In this document: positions 44,801-56,143 of the stretch, piece after piece
Layout: each line of letters starts with the position of its first letter
Numbering within the stretch: the first letter of the stretch is position 1
NCBI RefSeq assembly: GCF_047675955.1
Contig: NC_132914.1
Location: forward strand, 44,974,521 to 45,038,520
Source of the DNA: Chlorocebus sabaeus
Taxonomy: Eukaryota > Chordata > Mammalia > Primates > Cercopithecidae
DNA: 64,000 nucleotides
Direction of reading: 5' to 3'
The notes under the pieces: model-generated
The model's database searches: none
Seen by the model: the letters and a program-made list of their open reading frames with translations, nothing else
What the model was told of the DNA's origin: nothing
Made by a program: the position numbers and the translations under genes

Positions 44801-46012
44801 CATCCAAATAGAAAAAGAAGAAGTCAAGCTATCTCTCTTTGCTGATGATATGATTCTACACCTAGAAATCTCTAAAGATTCTGCCAAAAGGGCTCTGGAA
44901 CTTATAAACAATTTCAGTAAAGTTTCAGGATACAAAATCAATGTACAAAATCAGTAGCATTTCTATACACAATAACATTCAAGCTGAGAGAAAAATCAAG
45001 AATGTGATTTCATTTACAATAGCCACAAAAAGCCTAAAACACCTAGGAATACCTCTAACCAAAGAAGTGAAAGAGTTCTACAAGGAGAAGTACAAAATGC
45101 TGCTAAAAGAAATCATAGATGACACAAACAAGTTAGAAACATTTCTTACTCATTCCTTGCTCATGGCCATTACAGTAGCCACACTGCCCAAAGCAATCTT
45201 CAGATTCAATGCTATTTCTATCAAACTACCAAGGCCATTATTCACAGAAATAGGAAAAAGCTATTCTAAAATTGATATGGAACCCCCAAAAAGCCTGACT
45301 GGCCAAAGCAAAGCAAAAATAATAAAGCCAGAGATATCGTTATTACCTGATTTCAAACTATACTACAAGGCTAGGCTACAGTAACTAAACAGCATTGTAT
45401 TGGTACAAAAACAGACACATAAACCAATGAAAAGGAATAGGGAACTCAGAAATAAAGCCACCATCCACAGCCATCTGTTCTTTGACAAAGCTGACAAAAA
45501 TAAGCAATGGGTAAAAGACTTCCTGTTCAGTAAATGGTGCTTGGATAACTGGCTAGCCATATGCAGAAGAATGAAACTGGACTCCTACCTCTCTCCATAT
45601 ACAAAAATTAACTCAAGATTGATTAAAGATTTAAATACAAGACTTCAAACTATAAGGATTCTAGAAAAAAATCTAGGAAATATAATTCTGAACATTGGCC
45701 TTGGGAAAGAATTTATGACTATGTCCTCAAAAGCAATTGCAACAAAAACCAAAATTGACTGGTGGAACCCAATTAAACTAAAGACCTTCTGCAGAGCAAA
45801 GAAACTATCAACAGAGTAAACAGACAACCTACAGGATGGGAGAAAATATTTGCAAACTATGCATTTGACAAAGGTCTAATATCCAGAACAATGAGGAACT
45901 TAAACAATTGAACAAACAAAAACCAAATAACCCCATTCAAAAAGACATGAACAGACACTTCTCAAAGGAAGACATACAAGTGGCCAACAAACATGAAAAA
46001 ATTGTCCATATC

Positions 46013-46384
46013 TGATATGGTTAGGCTTTGTGTCCCCACCCAAATCTCATCTTTAACTGTAATCCCTATAATCCCCACACATCAAGGGAGAGACCATGTG
46101 GAGATAATTGAATCTTGGGGGTGACTTCCCCATGCTGTTCTCATGATAGTGAGTTCTCATGAAATCTGATGGCTTTATAAAGGGCTCTTACCCCTTCACT
46201 CGGCACTTCTCCTTTCTGCCGCCTTGTGAAGAAGATGCCTTGCTTCCCCTTTGCCTTCCAACATGATTGTAAGTTTCCTGAGGCCTCCCCAGCCTTGCTG
46301 AACTGAGTCAATTAAACCTCTTTCCTTTATAAATTACCCAGTCTCAGGCAGTTGTTTACAGCAGTATGAAAATGGACTAATACA
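46013..46384 (+). mobile_element. THE1/MST-type MaLR solo LTR inside L1 ORF2
   Basis: Begins 'tgatatggttaggctttgtg', has 'tcatgatagtgagttctcat' and 'gtcaattaaacctctttcct', and ends 'tgaaaatggactaataca', a full-length LTR. L1 sequence continues on both sides ('ttgtccatatc' before, 'taactaatcattagagaaat' after). No internal region. Confidence 0.92.
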
Positions 46385-47162
46385 ACATAACTAATCATTA
46401 GAGAAATGCAAATTAAAACCATAATACGATACCATCTCACCCCAGTCAGAGTGTCTGTTAGTAAAAAGTCAAAAACAACAGATGTCAGCGAGGCTGAGAA
46501 AATAAGGGAATGCTTATACTCTGTTGGTAGGAATGTAAATTAGTTCAGCCACTGTGGAAAGCAGTTTGGAGGTCTCTCAAAGAAATTAAAACAGAATTAC
46601 CATTTGACCTAGCAATCCCATTATTGGGTATATCCCCAAAGAAAAATAAATCATTCTACCAAAAAGACACATACACTCATATGTTCATCACAGCATTATT
46701 CACAATAGCAAAGACATGGAATCAACCTAGGTGCCCAGCAATGGTGTATTGGATAATAAAAATGTGGTACACATACACCATGACATACTATACAGCCATA
46801 AAAAGACTGAATTCATGTCCTTTGCAGCAACATAGACACAGCTGGAGGCCATTATCCTAAGGAAATTAACACAGGAATAAAAACACCAAATATCACAAAT
46901 TCTCACAAGTGTGAGCTAAATAAGCATTGGGTACTCAGGGACGTAAAGATGACAATAGACACTGGGGACTACTAGAGTGAGGAGGAAGGGGGTGGGGCAA
47001 GGATTGAATAACTATTGGTACTATGCTCAGTACCTGTGTGACAGGATCAATCATACCCCAAACCTTAGCATCGTGCAGTATACCCATGTAACAAATCTGC
47101 ACATGTCCCCCTTGAATCTAAAATAAAAGTTGAAATTAATTAAAAAAAAAAAAATGAAACCA

Positions 47163-47529
47163 GATTTTCTGGCCCTGATGCCAGCAGGCACACTAAGCAG
47201 TTGACTTCAGGGTACACCTAGAAAAGGCCCAATTTAAAGTGTCCGCTACCATCCTGTCTCAGACATGGAAATCCCACCATGAGTTTTGTCAGACCCAGCC
47301 TTGTTCCTTGCCCACACAGCATCCCTCAAATCCCCAATCAGTACCCATCGGATCTCCATTCCTGGGAAAGGTGGGAATGGAGATCCCTGGAATGGAAAGG
47401 TACCACCTGTCCCTGGAACCCACTGAGACCTGAGGCTGAGGCTGTGCTAGATCACCCAACCAGCAGCCTAGTGACACTTCAAGTATCTACAGAGCAAAGA
47501 AATAAAGGAGGGAAAGAATTTATGCTTGA
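47163..47529. other. No gene seen
   Basis: Single-copy-looking. Three overlapping ORFs of 62-84 codons lie on both strands, with no recognisable domains. Confidence 0.5.
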
Positions 47530-47720
47530 TTAATCTGGAGAACTACTTTGTCAGGCATGGTTCTAGTTGCTAGAGACACAGCAGTGAATTTATACCCTTA
47601 GATTTTAATAACGGGAAACAGACAATAAACAAAATTTAAAACACCTTATATGGTATGCAAGAAGGTGATGACGCATAATAGGGAAGGAGATAAAGAACGT
47701 AGGTTAAGGGGATGTTAAAA
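47530..47720 (-). mobile_element. L2 fragment, antisense
   Basis: 'tcaggcatggttctagttgc', 'gagacacagcagtgaattta' and 'ggaaacagacaataaacaaa' form the reversed L2 3' end. Confidence 0.75.
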
Positions 47721-48576
47721 CTTTCCTGATATATATTTTTTAATGCTCTGATGAGGTCATAATGAGAAAAAATAAGAATTTTGTCAGTCTTTCATACAAT
47801 TATTATAGAGCTTCGTGTTGTTTATATTTTGAATTATACGTGGTGGGTGTGGGGGAAATGTGGGCATTTAGAACTCCTAATCTGGTCCAGAACCCAGGCA
47901 GAGGACAAAGTGCACCAGCCTCAGTCTGGGCCCAGTGTGGTTACTAATATAAGACTCAACCTTTGCATCCTGGTTCTAATCATTGCCACCTGCCATCTCC
48001 ATGCCCAGCCACACCCCTCCTCCTAGGCCCAGAGCTGATGAGGATTCATGGGCACCCTGATTCTAGAAGCCTGTTCTGATGACCTCTCTGAGTTCAATGC
48101 TCCCTGAGGTTCCAATTCTTAACAGCTGGGTTTCTGTCTTGGTAATTCTTCTTCAGCTCAGAGTCTGGTCTTCTCTTTAAAGGAAGCCTGAGGATAGAGC
48201 TGTGCCTTGTTTTTGACAGTATCCATCCCTGAGGCCTAGACAATCCTCCTGAGTCCAGTCCAGAGTGGGGCACCTTGTGATAGGCAGTTGGACCCCCAGC
48301 CTGACTGCCTACCATTTCAGGGACATCCACGGACCACTGTTGATGATAGAACAAGCCATCTGTCCCCATTGCCCTCCAGCTTCAGGCTCAGAATTTGACA
48401 TACCCTGAGAAACTGACCTAGTTCCTCAAAGTGCTTTGAAGCTAGCCTAGATCCCTGGCTTCTTAAAGTCTGTGAGAAAGTCATATTGTAGACTCCAGTC
48501 CCTCCTCCCTGACACTGCCCGGCAATAACTGGCCCTTTGAAATGCATGTCTATACTATCATCCTTTCCTTCAGAAT
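47721..48576. other. No gene seen
   Basis: GC-moderate single-copy-looking sequence. Several overlapping ORFs of 61-91 codons show no domain. Confidence 0.45.
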
Positions 48577-48711
48577 TCTTTTCTCTCTCTCTCTCTCTTT
48601 TCTTTTCTCTCCTTTTCCTTCCTTCCTTCCTTCCTTCCTCCCTCCCTCCCTTCCTTCCTTTCTCCCTCTTACTTCTCCTTCCTTTCTTTCTTTATCTCTT
48701 TCTTTCTTTCT

Positions 48712-48772
<61 letters not shown>

Positions 48773-48842
48773 TTTCTTTCTTTCTCCTTTGTTTCTGCTC
48801 TCTTTCTCTCTTTTCTTTCTTTCCTTCTTTCACAGCTTTCTT
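48577..48842. repeat. Polypyrimidine CTTT/CCTT microsatellite
   Basis: About 265 bp, almost all C and T: (CT)n, then TTCC units, then about 15 CTTT units (48715-48770). ORFs through it encode only Ser/Phe/Leu or Lys/Glu repeats and are artefacts. Confidence 0.96.
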
Positions 48843-49285
48843 AAAGTAATTTACATTCCATGACTTTATTTTTAGTAAATTTAGAGCTGTGCATATATCA
48901 CCACATGCCAGTGTTAGAACAATTTCATCACCCCAGTACACCCCTCATGTCCACTTGTCGTCTAGTCCCATTCTCACATCCAACCCCAGACAACACTGAC
49001 TTACTTTCTGTCTTGATAGACTTCCCTTTTCTGGACATTTCATGTACATAGAATCATGCAATGTGTGGTCTTTTGCATCTGGCGTCTTTCACTTAGCATA
49101 CTGTTTTGAAGATTTGTGTTGGGAGATTTTCCTTTTTATTGAATGAACATACCATATTTTATTTATCCATTCACCTGATGATGGACATTTGGATAGTTTC
49201 TAGTTCTGAGTAATACTGCTCCATGAACATTCACGGAGTCTTTGCATGGACATGTGTTTTCATTCCTTTTCAGTTTTGTTTTGCT
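48843..49285 (-). mobile_element. L1M 3' fragment, antisense
   Basis: 'caccacatgccagtgttaga', 'catgtacatagaatcatgca', 'cacttagcatactgttttga' and 'tttatttatccattcacctg' are reversed L1M landmarks. A short similar piece lies at 50150-50240. Confidence 0.75.
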
Positions 49286-49619
49286 TTTTTAGCACAAATT
49301 GTATTTAAAGTGGGAACATAATCAATAATGCTTTGACTTAAGTTACTACAGCTTAAGAACTGTGGGGCTGTAGGAGAGGAGAAATACAGTAACTGAAAGG
49401 TGGAAAAAGGAACATAGGGGTAAATTAATCTCCTCAAGGGGCAAAGAGAGGAAACAGAGGCAGTCACAGCCCCATCCATGTGTCTCGGCTCCCTGGTTTA
49501 GATAGGAGAAAAATAAAAGCGGCCTCCAGGGAAATGTAGCTTCATGCAATTATCATGTTTCATGAAAAAAGTCTATCAATTGTTGAGGTTTTTCAAATAT
49601 GCGACTGTTCCATATGCAT
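49286..49619. other. No gene seen
   Basis: Single-copy-looking. Two overlapping minus ORFs under 70 codons, not convincing. Confidence 0.45.
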
Positions 49620-49800
49620 GGATGGAAGGTCTTGGTGCCATCCTTTACTTCTCACTCTCCTTCACCTCCCCATTCCACTGCCATCACCCAAGTCCAGACC
49701 CATCATTCTTTTTTGCATGGACCAGTGGCCTCCTTGTCTGCTCACTTAATTTCTTCTCTTCATTCTCCACGCACCTCCAGAGTACTCCTTAATTCACATT
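49620..49800 (+). mobile_element. L2 fragment, sense (part 1)
   Basis: 'gtgccatcctttacttctca', 'atcacccaagtccagaccca' and 'tctccacgcacctccagagt' follow the L2 ORF2 C-terminal region. Probably one L2 with 50300-50660, split by later insertions. Confidence 0.5.
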
Positions 49801-49806
49801 CTATGA

Positions 49807-50114
49807 TTTTTTTTTTTTTTTGAGATGGAGTCTCGCTCTGTCGCCCAGGCTGGAGTGCAGTGGCACAATCTCGGCTCACTGCAAGCTCCGCCTCCCAGGT
49901 TCATGCCATTCTCCTGCCTCAGCCTCCCGAGTAGCTGGGACTACAGGCACCCACCACCACACCCGGCTAATTTTTTTTTTTTTTTTTTGTATTTTTAGTG
50001 GAGACGGGGTTTCAGCATGTTACTCAGGATGGTCTCGATCTCCTGACCTCGTGATTCACCCACCTCGGCCTCCCAAAGTGCTGGAATTACAGGCGTGAGC
50101 CACCATACCTGGCC
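49807..50114 (-). mobile_element. AluY-type element
   Basis: Antisense Alu close to AluY ('ctcactgcaagctccgcctc', 'gtgattcacccacctcggcc'), with T runs at both the tail and the inter-monomer position. Confidence 0.95.
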
Positions 50115-50149
50115 ACGTTGTATGGTTTTTTTAGGCAAATGGAGAATTG

Positions 50150-50240
50150 TGCTGTTTTTAAGTAAATGTAGAGTTGTGCCCATATCACCACACACCAGTG
50201 TTAGAACATTTTCATCACTCCAACATTTTCATCACAGTAT
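50150..50240 (-). mobile_element. Short L1M fragment, antisense
   Basis: 'aagtaaatgtagagttgtgc' and 'caccacacaccagtgttaga' repeat the same part of L1M as 48876-48940. Confidence 0.55.
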
Positions 50241-50299
50241 GTAGACACTCTGTGCCTCAGCCTTTTGGAAATACTGTGTCTCCCAAATATCCTGCTTTT

Positions 50300-50660
50300 T
50301 TCCCTTCCAGGCTTTTGAAACTGCCACTGCCTTTGCCTGATACATTTTCCTCCTTGACCCACTTAACTCCTGCTTATCCTCAGGTCTCACCATAGACACG
50401 TCTTCTTCCTGGAGTCCTCCTCTGGCCCACAAAGAGTAGTAGCAGGGTCTCTCTTGGATGCCTCACAGAGTCATCTCACCTCAGGCATAATATTCATCAC
50501 ACGATGCCCTTCCCTGATTACATGTCTGTCTTATCCGCTAGACCAGAAGTTTCCCAAAGACCAAATCAATGCCCTCTTCACCAGTGTCTCTGCAATAGCC
50601 AGCACTGGGATCTGCACAGCACATATTTATTAATAACTGCCTCTAAGGCTCCAACCAAAA
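50300..50660 (+). mobile_element. L2 fragment, sense (part 2)
   Basis: 'aactcctgcttatcctcagg', 'tcttcctggagtcctcctct' and 'tgattacatgtctgtcttat' run in L2 3' order. Confidence 0.65.
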
Positions 50661-51119
50661 GGCATATTATGTCCATAAGAGCAAGATTTGGGGAGGAAAG
50701 TTTGAGACAAAGACTTCAATTTTTTGTGTGTCCTTATTAATCAGAAGATGTTATTTACACACACACACCTGTGAAGAATGCAGGCAACTCCAGCATGGTG
50801 ACTTTTTGGGCCAATGTGGATTGTGTGGGCTCTAGTGCTGGCCCCTCCATGCAAGAGCTGGGACACCCTGTACAATTCCTTCATTCTTTCGCCATCTGCC
50901 CAAAGAGCTGCCTATCTTGCAGGATTAATTGGACAAATCTGGTAGTGAATATAGATTGTGGATCTTCAAAATGACAAACGGCTATATAAACCTAAGGAAT
51001 TATCATGTACTGCTTCTCTTCTGCTTTTCAAAGAAATCCCCTCGCAATCTTAGAGTTACACAACAAGAGCCTTATTGCTTAGAAAAAAATTATAACAATA
51101 GTTCCTTGCATTAGGGTCA
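50661..51119. other. No gene seen
   Basis: Single-copy-looking. A short AC run lies at 50757-50768. ORFs of 61-67 codons have no domain. Confidence 0.5.
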
Positions 51120-51290
51120 TAGCAAAAGTCTTCAAAGTACTTTCAAGTCCATTATCGAATTGGATTCTCATTAATTAGTAGGAAAAGTAGAAATTATCAT
51201 CTCTATTTTATAAATAGCAAAACTGAGACCCAGAGAAAAGGCGATTTACCCAAGGTCATGTAACTGTGACACAAAGCTTCAGGGAAGAGA
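51120..51290 (-). mobile_element. MIR, antisense
   Basis: 'tcttcaaagtactttcaagt', 'cgaattggattctcattaat', 'atagcaaaactgagacccag' and 'tacccaaggtcatgtaactg' follow MIR in reverse. Confidence 0.75.
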
Positions 51291-51395
51291 CTTCAGGGCT
51301 TCAGTTTTCGAGTTGGGCTCTGCTTTTGCCATACTGGACTTCTCCTAAGAATTTCGACTCTGGAATGTTTCATCTTGCATGCCCTCAAATACCAC

Positions 51396-51427
51396 CGCCC
51401 CCCCCCCCCCCCACCACACACACACAG
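51396..51427. repeat. C15 run and short AC repeat
   Basis: Fifteen C in a row at 51398-51412, followed by ACCACACACACACACAG. Confidence 0.95.
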
Positions 51428-52059
51428 AGAGACATGCCCCAATCTCTAGGCAATCACACAATCTCAAGTTCACTGAAAATTCCATCCAAGAAAATACTTG
51501 CATCCAGAGAGAAACACAATATGGACTCCTCTGGGTGCACCCAAGCAGTCAGACAAAGCATAACACTTAGTTCTATGTAAAACTAAACCTCTCATTTCAG
51601 GAACTAATGGAAAAAAAAATCAACCAAAATTTCTGCGTTGAGATAATAAAAATATCTTTTGTTATTCCTTAAAGGCAGACTGTAGATGTACTACATGTTA
51701 ATTTACTGTCAATGTATTCATTTTTAAAAATATAATCTCCACCAGTCAAGGTAGATTTAATTCCATTTTCATCTTGTATACTTCCTTTCAAGGCTTGGTA
51801 ATTTCTTTTCTATTTTTATCCATTCCACTTTTGCTTCCTGTCAATTTTTATATCAAAATCTGCTTCAGTTCCATTTGGCAAGGTGCAGTAACAAAAATAC
51901 TCTTCATGCTTCAATGTTTAAATTTGCCATTGCACTTTAAAATGGTTCTCTGTTTGTGCCAATGGTGTAAGTCAGCTCTTTCACTTGGCGCAGATCCTGG
52001 ACTTGCAGAAGGCAGGAGTTCGATTTCTATAATGGTTCTTCATCATTATCTGAAATTAT
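51428..52059. other. No gene seen
   Basis: Single-copy-looking. The 123-codon plus ORF at 51774 is hydrophobic and T-driven, runs into an L2 fragment, and is not credible. Confidence 0.45.
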
Positions 52060-52205
52060 CCTTTTTTCCTATTCATTTAGTGTGCATTGCACACCCACTA
52101 TATGCTAGACACTGTGTATGTGCAGCGGGAATACAGCATACATAGGAGATAAAATAAGACAGCAACGGAAAAAATGCTGGTGTATGATGACAGCACAGGT
52201 GTTCT
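52060..52205 (-). mobile_element. L2 fragment, antisense
   Basis: 'tgcacacccactatatgcta', 'gacactgtgtatgtg' and 'gcgggaatacagcatacata' form the reversed L2 3' end. Confidence 0.6.
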
Positions 52206-52517
52206 GAGAAAGACAGTGCCCCTGCCATCATGCAGAGGAGGCGGGAGAAGAACTGGGACAGATACCAGTCACCAGAGGCCATGAGATTTTTCTCTTACCT
52301 AGAAGAAGTATATCAACTCAATGTGTCACAGACTGAGGCCATTCTGCAGCCACTAGGCCATGCGACTTTAAGTCATAGGACACAGGTATGCTTAGCTAGA
52401 AGCCTGGTCCAAGGAAGGGCCCTGTGGGAGTGCAAGGGACACTACTACACCACTGAGACCATGGCCATGGATACAGACTCCTCATTTTACCAGCATTTTG
52501 AACCACCTATCATGCCA
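52206..52517. other. No gene established
   Basis: A 136-codon plus ORF (52230-52640) opens here with an acidic/basic start, but its last 40 codons are inside a MIR. I know no homologue. Confidence 0.35.
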
Positions 52518-52730
52518 CAGGGAGTGTTAAGAGCTCAGGCTCTAGAATCAAACTATCTAGGTTCGACTCCTGGCACTGCCACTCACTACCTATGTGCCTT
52601 GTATGTAACTAGTTTCCTCACCTGTAAAGTAGGTCCTTAAGTTAAATAATTGAGTTGATCAATATGAGTAATGGTTAGAACAATCCCTGGCATACAGTGA
52701 GCTCTCAAGGTATTTGCTATCGTTATAATT
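52518..52730 (+). mobile_element. MIR, sense, with intact B-box-like motif
   Basis: Full MIR order: 'gttaagagctcaggctctag', 'ggttcgactcc' (a good tRNA-type B box), 'gtttcctcacctgtaaagta', 'cctggcatacagtgagctct'. It is a tRNA-derived SINE, not a tRNA gene. Confidence 0.9.
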
Positions 52731-53029
52731 CCTGGTTTTGTTTTTTCAGGAAGTGAAACCACAGGTTCTGTGGCTCTGCAACACCCTCTCTAAGATGCTT
52801 TTGTGCATGGCTCAAGGTGCAGCAGGCAGGACAGAGCTGGGCAATTTAGCTGATGCCAAACACAACTGCATCATCTTACAGCTGCCCCCATCCCTGTAAT
52901 TGGCATATAACCCTTCCCAGTCACCAGGGCTGGCCATTGTCTTCTCACATTGGGAAGAGAAGCACAGAGCAGAGTAACTGCCTTGTAGAAAACACACACG
53001 AGAGAGTCATGCTGTCAGGGTTGAGGTTT
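52731..53029. other. No gene seen
   Basis: Single-copy-looking sequence with no assignable family. Confidence 0.45.
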
Positions 53030-53110
53030 TAAAATAAGTTACTCAAAATCATATGGCAGGCAAGAGCCAGAAGAGGAATTTGGACCCACATCTGTCTAGC
53101 CTCAAATGTC
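53030..53110 (-). mobile_element. MIR fragment, antisense
   Basis: 'ttactcaaaatcatatggca', 'caagagccagaagaggaatt' and 'tggacccacatctgtctagc' are the reversed MIR core. Confidence 0.55.
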
Positions 53111-53379
53111 TTCCCTCCCCACATTTCATCACACTTTGAGGTGATATACAGATATATACATATATCCTCACACCCCAGGGTGGACTTCAGGTTCACTGTA
53201 ATCACATTGCACCTGTATGTAATATGGGGGTGAGTGAGGAGTGTGCAGAGAATCATACAGTCTCTTTGACCCCAGGTATGATGAGAAAAAGGTTAGCAAG
53301 TATTTTATTAGTTTCTACTTTGTCACCCTCTCATATACCACACCTGCCTCTCTCAGGCTTAGCTGTCTAAATGAACAAG

Positions 53380-53600
53380 TACATTCATTCATTCCTTCTC
53401 TAAATGAATTTTTAACCCCTACAATGTTTTAGACACTTTGGTGTATAAGATAGGCAAAACTGTCACATTAGGAATTTACATTCTGTTGGTGTGGGGGTGG
53501 AAGGAAAAGGCAATAAACAGGTAAACACATTAACAGGTAAGTTAATTCCAGATTACGATGGGTGCTATTAAGAAGATAAAATGGGGCAATGGCATAGAGT
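53380..53600 (-). mobile_element. L2 3' fragment, antisense
   Basis: Starts with the reversed L2 tail 'cattcattcattccttctct', then 'tttagacactttggtgtata', 'ggaatttacattctgttggt' and 'ggtgctattaagaagataaa'. Confidence 0.75.
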
Positions 53601-53604
53601 CATT

Positions 53605-54175
53605 CTTCATTCAGCAACCAACAGACCTCTAAATAGCACTGTACTTGCAATAAGATTCAACTCCTTTCTGTGTCTTTCCAGGCCCTCCATGATCTGACCT
53701 CCCTCCAACTTCATGTCCTGCCATTTTTTTTTCTCCTTCAGTAATCCCCAGTCATCCCAGCTTTCTTTTTGTTCCTCAAAATATAAAGTTCTGTTTCATC
53801 TCCAGGCTTTGCGCCTGTTGCTCTCCTTTTCTAGAACGTTCTCCACCCCCACACTCTTCCATGCCCCAGCTTTTTGAATGATGGCTTCATTCTCACTTTT
53901 TTTCTGCCAAAATACCACCTCTTCAGAGAGTCTACAACCATACCATTCATTCTCTTTCCTTTACTTTGCTGCTCATCTTCTTTATAGCACTTACCATTAC
54001 CTGAAAGTGTCTGATTTATTTACCTTTTTTTTTTTTTGTCTGCCTCTCCTACTCATGATTGTAGACTGTAAATCCACGAGCGCAGGAGGTCTGTTCCATT
54101 CACAACTGTTTCCCCAGTACCTAGAACAATGCCTGGCACATAGCATGAGCTTGCTCATGACTGAATGAAAGCATA
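53605..54175 (+). mobile_element. L2 3' fragment, sense
   Basis: 'ggccctccatgatctgacct', 'ctccaggctttgcgcctgtt', 'taccacctcttcagagagtc', 'gattgtagactgtaaatcca', 'agtacctagaacaatgcctg' and a GAATGAA end follow L2 for almost 600 bp. It abuts an L2 in the opposite direction. Confidence 0.88.
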
Positions 54176-55507
54176 TTCATGCACCACAGCCAAGAGACAA
54201 TTCTGACAATCAGCAAATGGGACAGAGCTTTAAAAGACTGCCCTGCTAACACCAAAAATCTTCTATTTAATAAGCCCAGGAAACAAAGACTGTGTAAGAA
54301 TACAAAACAAAAATAGCATATTTAGTCTTCACACTCCAAGGGTTCCAAAATCGGTAATAATTTGGAAAGCAGCTATCACAGGGCTTAGATAGGGATGTTC
54401 ATAAACTTCTCTTCTATCCTTGAGACCGTCAAAGGAAGTGGCATTCTGGACACCCACCTAACCATTGTTATGGATGTCAAAATAAACACAAAACAAAATA
54501 TAAAGCCAGGGATTGCTTTTCTAACACAGTTTATTTACCTCTTTTTTCTCTTCCCAGAAAGAAAGATAAAATGAAACTATATAATTGAACATTCAAGGGA
54601 GTCTGTGGATTTGAGAAAGGCCATCAAATTCTAGAGATGAAAGACTTTTTTTAATAATGTGTGTTTTAGGACCAGAACTCTTTGTTCAAACAAGGTCTTA
54701 GGCAGAATATAAGAGAAAATATATGTAAAAAAGATGCAAGCAGAGGTGATCTGGTTAAAGTCAGGGAGCCCCCTCACCCTACCCGGACATTTCTCTGGGT
54801 TGCAGGCACAAGGAGCACAGAGTGAGACCTGCAGATGTGGCCTAACCCTGTTATTTCACAGCCCATGAGAAGGAAAATGCCAGCCCATATCACAAGAGCA
54901 AATAATGAAATTTCAAAGCTAACACTCAAAGCTGAGCCTGCACATCTTTTCAACTAAATCATAGCAACCTTTCAAAAGAACAGAAAAATATACTTAAAGA
55001 GAGTTTGCTTGTCTGGGCTCACCAGGCTTCTTCTGAGTACAATTGCATCTTGTAAGAAACATTTTATCTTCTGTTAGTGATGGCATTGTATTCTTTGTAT
55101 TCTTTCCAGCGTGGTTGGTCCTCTCAGTCAGACTCATCCTGGACCATACACCCTCTCTGTGCTTTTCTTCTCTAACTACTCACATTTTTCCATGAAGTCT
55201 GGGGTTAATGTTAGGCTTCTTTTCTAAATCTGCCTTATTTAAAAAATTGCTATACAAAACCTCTCCACGCCAAATATCTTGCAGGATTCAAATGTTCCCT
55301 AAAAGCAGTGAAGAGAGACATGACCCAGAGACTTGCAAAGCTGTGACAAAAGCAGGCAGAGCTCAGTGAATGCATTTCTTTCTGTATGTTTTGACACCTC
55401 ACACCTGGCACAGGAGGGAGGCAGTGCAGGAATTAGGGAAAGCAAGGTAAGAATTGATGTCACAAGCTCTCCCAGCAATTATTGAAGTAGGTTACTCAAC
55501 ATGTTTA
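54176..55507. other. About 1.3 kb with no gene
   Basis: Single-copy-looking. No ORF above 60 codons and no repeat family recognised. Confidence 0.5.
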
Positions 55508-55670
55508 TCCCTTCATTCATTCATCTAATGCATATTTCCATGCTGACCAGGAACCATGCTAAGATCTGAGGATACTAAGATAAGATTGTAACTCACAGCA
55601 CTTACAGTCTGATAATAAACTAGCAATTACAGAATACAGTGATGCCACTGATGGATGAGCAGAGAGGGCC
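55508..55670 (-). mobile_element. L2 3' fragment, antisense
   Basis: 'cttcattcattcatctaatg', 'aggaaccatgctaagatctg' and 'agcacttacagtctgataat' form the reversed L2 tail. Confidence 0.75.
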
Positions 55671-55679
55671 TTTGTGGTG

Positions 55680-56143
55680 GACTTTTACCTTGTTGATCCT
55701 CAAAACGTCTTTTTTTCTATATTAACATTCTTGTATAGGCCCTGACCACACTGACATTGGCTAATGAGATAGTAGCAAGCATGATGCATGCAGAGGATTG
55801 AAAATTGCTCACACATGAAGGCTTTCCCATCATGCAAAGTCCAAGTTAGTTGTACTGAGAAAGTGACATGGAGAGAAAGAAAGCAAGGCTGTCAGGGGAA
55901 GATGGGGGAGGTGTTCTAGCCTTCCAGCCGTCCTCGCCAAGGTTTCAGACACATGAATGTAGCCATCTTGAATGTTGTGGCCCCATCTACCACCTGAGTG
56001 CAACAGCAAGAGCAACCCCCAGCAGGAGAATCACCCAGCTGAGTCCCAACCAACCCAAGACTCAGGAACAAATAAAATAGTGGTTGCTTTAAGCTGCTAA
56101 GTTTTGGGGTGGGTTGTCACATAGCAATAAAAACACAACCATA
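55680..56143 (+). mobile_element. MLT1-type MaLR LTR, sense
   Basis: 'acacatgaatgtagccatct', 'gagaatcacccagctgagtc' and the 3' end 'taagctgctaagttttgggg ... catagcaataaaaacac' fit an old MLT1 (J/K-like) LTR. The ORFs on both strands here belong to it. Confidence 0.75.

Larger units (their letters stand above)
40435..47150 (+). mobile_element. Nearly complete L1 (about 6 kb without its insertions)
   Basis: Flanked by aaaatgaaacca on both sides (40423-40434 and 47151-47162), so this is a complete retrotransposition event. The 5' UTR (about 40435-41300) contains two or three related units of about 120 bp ('aggcatttggagcacctgct' twice). ORF1-like sequence runs from about 41300 to 42690. ORF2 starts at ATG 42760. 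The endonuclease has QETHL, but the catalytic GDFN motif reads GSFN (codon at 43175). The reverse-transcriptase FADD motif is intact at 44838-44849. The 3' UTR ends 'gaatctaaaataaaagttga' and A-tail. Many stops and frameshifts make it inactive. The UTR and tail suggest L1PB/L1MA age. It carries an Alu and a MaLR LTR. Confidence 0.9.

Noticed and set aside
42846..45819. Endonuclease- and reverse-transcriptase-like ORFs
   Set aside because: They belong to the decayed L1 at 40.4-47.2 kb and not to a host or phage gene. The pieces are separated by stops and frameshifts.
48537..48941. ORFs of 90-108 codons around the CTTT tract
   Set aside because: Same reason: low-complexity translation of a microsatellite.
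52560..52575. tRNA-type B box (ggttcgactcc)
   Set aside because: It sits in a MIR SINE. No cloverleaf can be drawn around it, so it is not a tRNA gene.
52230..52640. 136-codon plus ORF
   Set aside because: The C-terminal third is MIR sequence, the rest has no known domain, and no splice or promoter context supports it.
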